From Mucilaginibacter dorajii (GTDB taxonomy: Bacteria > Bacteroidota > Bacteroidia > Sphingobacteriales > Sphingobacteriaceae), in the NCBI RefSeq assembly GCF_024808255.1, contig NZ_JANTYS010000037.1:1-49483 (forward strand): a stretch of 49,483 nucleotides of DNA, written 5' to 3'. Positions 43,955 through 49,483 of this stretch are shown here, piece after piece (position 1 is the stretch's first letter; every line of letters starts with the position of its first letter). The notes under the pieces are model-generated. The model was given only the letters and a program-made list of their open reading frames with translations. It had not been told where the DNA came from and did not search any database. The translations under genes and the position numbers were made by a program.

Positions 43955-44204
43955 ATGCAGAGTTTTAGGTTTATCTATTATTGAATATCAGAGTAATTTT
44001 TGATATTTAATAATCTATATTAATTATTCTTTTCGGCACCCGTTAGCGAAAGTCTTTTGTAACGAAAATGAGCGATGGCGGACTTTTGATCCGTCAAAAC
44101 AAAGTTTCTACCTCCATCAATATCTGCCTTTTCCACATAATTACTTGCATTACTGATTTTAGCTGCGTGTGGTTCATAATAAAAAGCTCATGTGTTCCCC
44201 TAAG
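43955..44204. other. Upstream interval of the tail-fibre-like gene
   Basis: About 250 bases. The first 75 are very AT-rich and probably hold the promoter, though no exact TANNTTTG is seen on the minus strand. No gene is supported. Confidence 0.3.
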
Positions 44205-44399
44205 TGTCAGCAGAACAGCTTCCGGCGAAAACGGCCAAAACAATGCGGGGCTGTGTGGCGGCAGGGCATAGGAAGTTTTTGCGGCAGAGGCCGGAAGGGT
44301 GAGGGCAAAATAATTCCAGCCCAGGTTTTGGCAGTTTTGCGGGGCAAAGGCCCATGAGCGCAAAGAAGCATTTCTGCTGACTTGATTTTTGGTTACTTT
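44205..44399 (-). repeat. Right arm of the inverted repeat flanking the tail-fibre-like gene
   Basis: Reverse complement of the left arm at 39646-39838: GTCAGCAGAA, CGGCCAAAACAATGCGGGG, CAGGGCATAGGAAGTTTTTG, GAGGGCAAAATAATTCC, CCCAGGTTTTGGC, CAAAGAAGCATTTCTGCTGA and TTTGGTTACTTT. It runs into a separate small palindrome, GTTACTTTT (44392-44400) with AAAAGTAAC (44409-44417). Confidence 0.85.
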
Positions 44400-44494
44400 T
44401 GATCAAGCAAAAGTAACAAGCCCTTCCCGCGGCGAATGAGCGGGACGATGTTTTCGCTTCTATAAAGTAATTTCGTTCCCCAAACAGACGGATG

Positions 44495-44757
44495 TCACAG
44501 TTCGGGATTGCTTCGTCGTACCTTCTTACAATGGTGTGACTGTAAGTTATTGATCATCAATATAAAAAAAACGTCATTGCGAGGAGGAACGACGAAGCAA
44601 TCCCCAAATTACAGGGCGGATTTGCACTGCGACTCTGTAAATCGGGGATTGCTTCGTGCCTCGCAATGACGGGATTTATATGTCATTTCCTCCTTCAAAG
44701 TTCCCGGATTTTAAAACTTATAATGACGATCTTGTTTTAAAATGTCATCACCATTTT
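44495..44757. repeat. GCAATCCCC palindromes and CCTTCA units
   Basis: A full GCAATCCCC element lies at 44572-44671 with arms CGTCATTGCGAGG...AAGCAATCCCC and GGGGATTGCTTCGTGCCTCG. A half copy precedes it at 44495-44532. TGTAAGTTATTGATCATCAA between them matches, in reverse, the end of unit 2 near 35640. A CCTTCA...GGATTTTAAAACTTATAATGAC unit follows at 44690-44726. No gene is supported. Confidence 0.7.
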
Positions 44758-44820
44758 TTCCAGGCATACCCCAGACATGTATTTACCATCGCTCCTGCCT
44801 TATAACAACGATCCCCATCC

Positions 44821-46140
44821 CTACTTAAACCCCAAACTCAACGATACCACATCCGAAGTCAGCTGCGTAGTTTGGGTATAATGCCCGTACCTAAGCTCTA
44901 ACTCGTGCAAGCTTTGCCAGCCAAAAACACCTGCCGGCGGGGCTACGCGGAAGCCTATGCCGTAAAACTGGCTGTTGAATTTGGCGTATTCAAAATTGCT
45001 GGTGTAGTAGGTTTCGTTTTCGGTATGCGTGCCATATGGGGCAAAATATTTGGCCGCCGTTTGGGTATAATACCTGTAAAAGGGCGAAATGGAAAAGAAG
45101 GGCGTTATTTTGTAAGATACTTCCAGGTTGGCCGTGTTGGAGTGGCTGCCCCAGTTATCGGTATAATAGCGGTAATAGGAACGCAGGATAATGTTATCGC
45201 CCAGGAAATAATTGGCCCTGATACCTATGGGGAGCTTAAACCGCGATGAGGGCAGCTTTTCGATGGTGTCCTTCCCTGTATTAAAATATACCCGGTGAAA
45301 CGGCAGGCTCAGGTAGCCGTGTTGTGCCACCACATCGCCTAATAAACTGATCTGCAGGCGCGAATTGATGATTTGGGTATAAGACAGCGCCGCCGTATAC
45401 GTATTACGCGGACTTGTTGCCAGGCCCGATGAGGTGCTCCCGCCCGAACTTAATACCGTGTTGCCGCTGGCCGTGGTAACGTAGGTAGCCCCCGCCGGTG
45501 CAGCGGGACTTAACGACGCCACCAGTTCCGAAGGGTAAATTAACGTTACATGATCGAAATAGCCTTGCAGCTTGGCTCCAAACTCGCCGCTTTTATCGGC
45601 AGTTTTGATGGAGAAATGCACATCGGCCCCGAATGATTTGTAATTATATTCGGTTGAGTAATAAGTACCCAAACCAAAGGTATTGCCAGATTTGGCGTTC
45701 TCCAGCGTCCAATCCAATGAGGGGTAAATGCGGGTGCCATCTTTTTTGCCCTTGCCGGTGGTGGTTACAAAGGCCGATGAGGCCGAGGTATGATGATCTA
45801 TGCCCAGGCCGGCCGAGAGCGTGTTTTTATTGTTGTTTTGGCCCAGCCACACAAATTTAAGGTCGATACCGTTAGATACGTCAGTCACCTTTTCGGTGCC
45901 AATACCACCGGTAATGGCCGAGTGGTTACCATCCTGGCTGTAATAGCTGCTTACCAGGTTAATCTCGTCTAATCGTAAGCGGTGGGGGCGGTAGGCACTG
46001 GTGTCGCTGCCGCTTTCAATAGGGGTAGCCAGGCTAAAGGGCGTTTTGCTTTTGGCAAGAGTATCTCGCCGGGTTTGCGCGTAACCGTTAATGCGGCATA
46101 GCATAGCAAAGCCAAAAACGGATAAATAAACCTTTTTCAT
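44821..46140 (-). CDS. DUF3570 outer-membrane-like protein
   Basis: A 439-residue protein with a signal peptide ending NGYAQ near 22. The family core RPHRLRLDEINLVSSYYSQDGNHSA (split: residues 51-75) starts a long series of amphipathic strands, and the last residues (DVVSLSLGFK) end in an aromatic as outer membrane barrels do. DUF3570 genes are commonly found next to DUF4266, ApbE and thioredoxin genes, as here. It is last in the operon, 30 bases after DUF4266; nine C residues fill part of that gap on the coding strand. The function is not established. Confidence 0.85.
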   Translation of the reverse strand: MKKVYLSVFGFAMLCRINGYAQTRRDTLAKSKTPFSLATPIESGSDTSAYRPHRLRLDEINLVSSYYSQDGNHSAITGGIGTEKVTDVSNGIDLKFVWLGQNNNKNTLSAGLGIDHHTSASSAFVTTTGKGKKDGTRIYPSLDWTLENAKSGNTFGLGTYYSTEYNYKSFGADVHFSIKTADKSGEFGAKLQGYFDHVTLIYPSELVASLSPAAPAGATYVTTASGNTVLSSGGSTSSGLATSPRNTYTAALSYTQIINSRLQISLLGDVVAQHGYLSLPFHRVYFNTGKDTIEKLPSSRFKLPIGIRANYFLGDNIILRSYYRYYTDNWGSHSNTANLEVSYKITPFFSISPFYRYYTQTAAKYFAPYGTHTENETYYTSNFEYAKFNSQFYGIGFRVAPPAGVFGWQSLHELELRYGHYTQTTQLTSDVVSLSLGFK

Positions 46141-46149
46141 ATAGGTTAA

Positions 46150-46158
46150 GGGGGGGGG
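46150..46158. repeat. Nine-base G/C homopolymer before the DUF3570 start
   Basis: Nine consecutive G on the plus strand (nine C in the transcript) lie 9 bases before the DUF3570 ATG, between it and the DUF4266 stop. Runs of this length are prone to slippage. Confidence 0.6.
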
Positions 46159-46170
46159 TATTAAATATGA

Positions 46171-46392
46171 TTAATTGCAGCCGCAGCCGCCACCTGTTTT
46201 TCCCGCGTTGGCGCCCGAAGCAGCCTCACGGTACGATTGAAAATTCAATTCGTTTTTTTCAACCTTGCGGTTGCTCAGCGCCATTTCCGAGTCGTTAAGC
46301 CGGCTTTTCTGGTACTCCTTTAAATGCACGCAGGATGATAGGGAGGCCATCACCGCTACAATAGCCGTTGCTTTTAGTAATTGATTTTTCAT
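46171..46392 (-). CDS. DUF4266 small lipoprotein
   Basis: A 73-residue lipoprotein: signal peptide, then lipobox SLSSC (Cys 21) and VHLKEYQKSRLNDSEMAL, the conserved DUF4266 block. The C-terminus AASGANAGKTGGGCGCN is rich in Gly with two Cys. The family is found together with DUF3570 and ApbE. The SGAN sequence recalls the flavinylation motif SGAT but lacks the acceptor Thr, so flavin attachment here is doubtful. It starts 3 bases after the apbE stop. Confidence 0.88.
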   Translation of the reverse strand: MKNQLLKATAIVAVMASLSSCVHLKEYQKSRLNDSEMALSNRKVEKNELNFQSYREAASGANAGKTGGGCGCN

Positions 46393-46395
46393 TTG

Positions 46396-47346
46396 TTAAC
46401 TGAGATTTATATTATTGGAGGTATAAAGCCGGTTTTGATCATCGATGATCACGGCCTCTACCTGGTTAATCTGGTTAATAAGGTTCATGCCCGTGTGTAT
46501 ACCCATGATCATCACGGGCGTGGCCAGGGCATCGGCAATTTCGGCGTTGGTGGTAATAATGGTAACGCTTTTAATGCCGGTAACCGGCAGCCCGGTACGC
46601 GGGTTAATGGTATGCGAGTATTTTTGGCCGTCAATTATAGCATACTTTTCATAATTGCCCGATGTAGCTACCGCCATATCGGTAATGGCCATATAGGAAA
46701 ATACCTGGTTGGATAGATCGGGATTGGCAATACCTACAGTCCATTTGCTGCCGTCTGGCTGGTGGCCCCAGGTGGTGAGGTCGCCCGCGGCGTTTACCAC
46801 CCCACCAATGGCTCGGGCAGCCTTCATAACCGTTTTGGCACGTTCGGCAGCGTAACCCTTACCTATGCCGCCAAAGCCTATCCGCATGCCTTTTTCCTTC
46901 AAATACACGGTGGTATTGGCGGCATCAAGAATCACATTGCGGTAGTTGATAAGCCTTACCGAATTAAGGGCGGTTAAGGCATCGGGCAGTTGCTTCATGT
47001 TCACATCAAAGTTCCACAGGCTTTTATCAATAGAGCCATAGGTGATGTCAAACGCCCCCTGTGTCATAGCTGAAATTCTTAACGATCGGGCCACCAATTC
47101 AAATACCTCTTTATCAACCTGCACAGGCTTTATGCCGGCGTTTTGGTTTATCCGGTTGGTTTGGCTATCGTCAGCAAAAGTGGTGAACAGCTTTTCTATC
47201 CGGCTGATTTCGGCTATGCCGGCATCTATCTGTGCCTGGGCCAGTGTTTCGTTATCGCCTACTACGCTTAGCTCAAAGCGGTTGCCCATCAAACGCAATG
47301 CGCGTTTATATACGGCAAGGCTGTTGGCTGTTTTAACGGCTTGCAT
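46396..47346 (-). CDS. apbE: FAD:protein FMN transferase (ApbE family)
   Basis: A 316-residue enzyme that links FMN from FAD to Thr or Ser of exported proteins. Seen: RLMGNRFELSVVGD, IEKLFTTFADDSQTNRIN, GAFDITYGSID, GGIGKGYAAERA, VNAAGDLTTWG, HTINPRTGLPV and the Mg-site segment IADALATPVMIMG. The start is set at the ATG at 47346, which overlaps the thioredoxin gene by 14 bases; the ATG at 47403 would add 19 residues inside that gene. It has no obvious signal peptide from this start, so either it acts in the cytoplasm or the N-terminus needs review. The target protein is not obvious in the window. Confidence 0.9.
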   Translation of the reverse strand: MQAVKTANSLAVYKRALRLMGNRFELSVVGDNETLAQAQIDAGIAEISRIEKLFTTFADDSQTNRINQNAGIKPVQVDKEVFELVARSLRISAMTQGAFDITYGSIDKSLWNFDVNMKQLPDALTALNSVRLINYRNVILDAANTTVYLKEKGMRIGFGGIGKGYAAERAKTVMKAARAIGGVVNAAGDLTTWGHQPDGSKWTVGIANPDLSNQVFSYMAITDMAVATSGNYEKYAIIDGQKYSHTINPRTGLPVTGIKSVTIITTNAEIADALATPVMIMGIHTGMNLINQINQVEAVIIDDQNRLYTSNNINLS

Positions 47347-47770
47347 TGGCGCTGGTATTAATTTCGGATACAAACTGATTGGCAGACTCGCCGGGGAAGC
47401 CATCCCATGTTTTTAACACCTTGCCATTTTTATCCAATAGCAGGGTGAAGGGGAATTTGCCGTCGGGATTATATTTATCGGCAAGGGCTTCGTTGCGTTT
47501 TACCTGGGCCGCCTCCAGTTGGTTTTTTTTCTGGCGAGGGAAATCTGCACGTACCAGTACCAGGTGGTCTTTGGCATAACCCTCAAAGGTTGCCGATTCC
47601 AGGATCTCCTTGCGCAGGCGGATACAGGGGCCGCACCAGTCAGATCCCGAGAAGTTAACCAGGATAAGTTTGTCCTGTTTGGTGGCCTCGGCACTGGCCT
47701 CAGAAAAGTCGCCCAGCCAGGTAACCGACGAGAACAGCAATGCCGCGATGAGCAGGCTTAATACTTTCAT
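47333..47770 (-). CDS. Secreted thioredoxin-family protein
   Basis: A 145-residue protein with a signal peptide (about 1-19) and a thioredoxin fold: LILVNFSGSDWCGPCIRLRKE with the active site C46-G-P-C49, then FPFTLLLDKNGKVLKTWDGFPG with cis-Pro before F. This is the thioredoxin_7 or DUF255-like class common in Bacteroidota. It is first in the operon with apbE, DUF4266 and DUF3570, so it should keep periplasmic cysteines reduced in that system (inference). Confidence 0.9.
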   Translation of the reverse strand: MKVLSLLIAALLFSSVTWLGDFSEASAEATKQDKLILVNFSGSDWCGPCIRLRKEILESATFEGYAKDHLVLVRADFPRQKKNQLEAAQVKRNEALADKYNPDGKFPFTLLLDKNGKVLKTWDGFPGESANQFVSEINTSANASR

Positions 47771-48039
47771 TTGCTTAAATTTATCAGGGGTGATTGAATG
47801 CTATTGTAACGGTTAATTTACATTAAAAATATTAGGCGTTACAACGCATTTATATCATGTGCGGATGAATGGTTGCTTTGTGTCGACGAATGCCGAACGC
47901 AGCTGCATATTTTTTGAAATTAGTTGATCAATATTTATCAGAGGGTATGTATTTGTCTCAATTTTTTCTCCTTTTTTGGCGTATTTATTTCATGCTGAAA
48001 AGCCCTGATTCCATCATCAAACTAACGGTTCAAAAAAAC
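47771..48039. other. Divergent intergenic region between the redox operon and purD
   Basis: About 270 bases. On the minus side TAAATTTA stands 5 bases before the thioredoxin start and differs from TANNTTTG in the last base. The plus-strand frame open from 47869 continues into purD but has no family likeness and is not counted as coding. Nothing else is seen. Confidence 0.35.
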
Positions 48040-48047
48040 TATCTTTG
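48040..48047 (+). promoter_or_regulatory. -7 box directly before purD
   Basis: TATCTTTG matches TANNTTTG and ends four bases before the ATG at 48052, implying a very short or absent 5' leader. The spacing also supports this ATG as the true start. Confidence 0.5.
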
Positions 48048-48051
48048 CCCC

Positions 48052-49326
48052 ATGAATATCCTGATCCTCGGTTCGGGCGGAAGGGAAAGCGCCTTCGCCT
48101 GGAAAATTGCGCAAAGCCCTAAATGCCAAAAGTTATTTATTGCCCCCGGCAATGCCGGTACCCACCAGTACGGCACCAACATTAACATCAAGGTTACCGA
48201 CTTTGAGGGCATTAAACAACTAGTTGTTAACGAGGCTATTAACCTGGTACTGGTTGGCCCCGAGGAACCCCTTGTAAAGGGCATCCACGACTTTTTCCTG
48301 GCCGATGAGCAGCTGAAAAACGTACCTGTTGTTGGCCCCGAAGCGCTTGGCGCACAGTTAGAAGGCAGTAAGGATTTCAGTAAACAGTTTATGTTAAGGC
48401 ATGGCGTGCCCACAGCGGCCTACCGTACTTTCACCAAAGATACGCTGCAAGAGGGACTTACCTACCTGGCCACAGCTGGCCTGCCGGTAGTACTCAAAGC
48501 CGATGGCCTTGCCGCCGGCAAAGGTGTATTGATCTGTACCAGTCTTGAAGAAGCCCAGTCAGAGCTTACCCAAATGCTTGCCGAAGCCAAGTTTGGCGAT
48601 GCAAGTTCAAGTGTGGTTATTGAGCAGTTTCTGCAAGGTATTGAACTATCGGTTTTTGTAATGACCGATGGCACCAACTATAAAATTTTACCCGAAGCTA
48701 AAGATTATAAGCGTATAGGTGAGGGAGATACGGGATTAAATACCGGTGGTATGGGCTCAATTTCGCCCGTGCCGTTTGCCGATGCTGCCTACATGAAAAA
48801 GGTAGAAGAGTTAGTGATTATCCCTACAGTTGAAGGTCTTAAAAAGGATGATATCCCTTATAAGGGCTTCATTTTCATTGGTTTGATGAACAAGGATGGC
48901 GAGCCGTGGGTAATTGAATACAACTGCCGCATGGGCGACCCGGAAACTGAAAGCGTTATGCGCCGCATTGAAACCGACTTTGTTGACCTGCTGCAAGGCG
49001 TTGCCGAAGGCAACCTTAACGAAAGGGAGCTAACCATATCGCCCAAAACAGCTGCCACGGTAGTAATGGTTGCAGGCGGTTACCCCGGCGAATACCTCAA
49101 AAATAAAGTAATAACCGGCACCGAAAACGTGCGTGATTCCATTGTGTTCCACGCCGGCACCAGTACCCAGGGCGAGGATGTGATCACCACCGGTGGTCGT
49201 GTTTTAGCTATAACCACCCTGCAAAACGACATGTTTACCGCCCTGCAGCAAGCCACCGCCGATGCCAGCCGCATTTACTACGATGGCATGTATTTCAGGA
49301 AAGATATCGGGTTTGATTTGCTTTAG
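48052..49326 (+). CDS. purD: Phosphoribosylamine-glycine ligase
   Basis: ATP-grasp enzyme of purine synthesis that joins glycine to phosphoribosylamine. The 424-residue protein has MNILILGSGGRESAFAWKI, GPEEPLVKGIHDFF, KADGLAAGKGV, the Mg-binding EYNCRMGDPETE and the DTGLNTGGMGS loop. Full length for the family. The frame is open 61 codons further upstream, but the conserved N-terminus begins exactly at 48052 and a -7 box stands just before it. It is monocistronic, with a terminator 68 bases after the stop. Confidence 0.97.
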   Translation: MNILILGSGGRESAFAWKIAQSPKCQKLFIAPGNAGTHQYGTNINIKVTDFEGIKQLVVNEAINLVLVGPEEPLVKGIHDFFLADEQLKNVPVVGPEALGAQLEGSKDFSKQFMLRHGVPTAAYRTFTKDTLQEGLTYLATAGLPVVLKADGLAAGKGVLICTSLEEAQSELTQMLAEAKFGDASSSVVIEQFLQGIELSVFVMTDGTNYKILPEAKDYKRIGEGDTGLNTGGMGSISPVPFADAAYMKKVEELVIIPTVEGLKKDDIPYKGFIFIGLMNKDGEPWVIEYNCRMGDPETESVMRRIETDFVDLLQGVAEGNLNERELTISPKTAATVVMVAGGYPGEYLKNKVITGTENVRDSIVFHAGTSTQGEDVITTGGRVLAITTLQNDMFTALQQATADASRIYYDGMYFRKDIGFDLL

Positions 49327-49393
49327 TTCATTGGTTCACTGGTTAATTAGTTCATTAGTGGCTTAGCCTTAGAATTAAAAAGCACATAAAAAC

Positions 49394-49429
49394 GAGGCTG
49401 TATCATAAATCATGATCAGCCTCTTTTTT
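49394..49429 (+). terminator. purD terminator
   Basis: GAGGCTG (49394-49400) pairs with CAGCCTC (49417-49423), with an inner ATCAT/ATGAT stem after a one-base bulge, followed by six T. The design matches the hairpin at 62-94. Confidence 0.85.
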
Positions 49430-49483
49430 ATTACTAATGTTTTATTGCTGTAAATTCAAATATCTATTTATTGTTTAATTTGT

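Noticed and set aside
44068..44406. Several 60-90 codon frames in both directions
   Set aside because: They coincide with the right arm of the inverted repeat and have no independent support.
47869..48051. 61-codon N-terminal extension of purD
   Set aside because: PurD begins at the conserved MNILILGSGGRES, and a promoter -7 box lies in the extension.

Overview
The window looks like chromosomal DNA from a member of the Bacteroidota, most likely a Sphingobacteriaceae close to Mucilaginibacter or Pedobacter (inferred, no database search was run). The grounds are: promoter -7 boxes of the form TANNTTTG close to many start codons; few Shine-Dalgarno sequences; LytTR two-component genes; an OmpA protein with a calcium-binding linker; a DUF3570/DUF4266/ApbE locus; a MeaB GTPase; and many palindromic intergenic repeats. 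No rRNA, CRISPR array, transposase or integrase is visible.

Layout. 1-5200: the end of an upstream gene, tRNA-Ser(GGA), then a polyprenyl diphosphate synthase, a group II truncated haemoglobin, a c-di-AMP synthase, a membrane fatty acid hydroxylase/sterol desaturase family enzyme and ribosome recycling factor. 5200-11800: an ABC exporter, then a LytTR response regulator and LytS-type kinase facing away from a small membrane peptide gene and a two-gene ABC transporter. Two 12-bp repeats spaced by 21 bp, plus an inverted third site, lie in the divergent gap and look like LytTR operators. A 416-bp MITE-like element follows the permease. 11800-15420: OmpA-like protein, Xaa-Pro aminopeptidase and MeaB.

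15777-26291 is a surface glycan locus: a GT4, several GT2-type enzymes and an MsbA-type exporter, without visible Wzx or Wzy, so lipopolysaccharide core assembly is more likely than O-antigen polymerisation. Part of it was duplicated and has decayed: a second exporter copy survives only as fragments, and a third copy of a StrF-like glycosyltransferase carries two adjacent stop codons. 26348-35211 holds an outer membrane beta-barrel, a GH3 enzyme, and a set made of a GT87 membrane glycosyltransferase, a dolichol-phosphate-mannose-synthase-like GT2 and a NodB-type deacetylase, which resembles the logic of lipid-linked sugar modification (ArnC/ArnD/ArnT). A CE2 esterase and a DUF535 (VirK/YbjX) gene follow.

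36160-39017 pairs a hybrid histidine kinase with a membrane-anchored thioredoxin-like protein. 40124-43954 is a lone 1276-residue phage tail-fibre-like beta-helix gene, flanked by about 195-bp inverted repeats that could allow inversion. 44821-47770 is a thioredoxin, ApbE, DUF4266, DUF3570 operon (extracytoplasmic flavin/redox chemistry inferred). 48052-49326 is purD. The long gene-free stretches at 28870-29342, 35212-36159, 39018-40123 and 43955-44820 are filled with nested repeat families shared between them.
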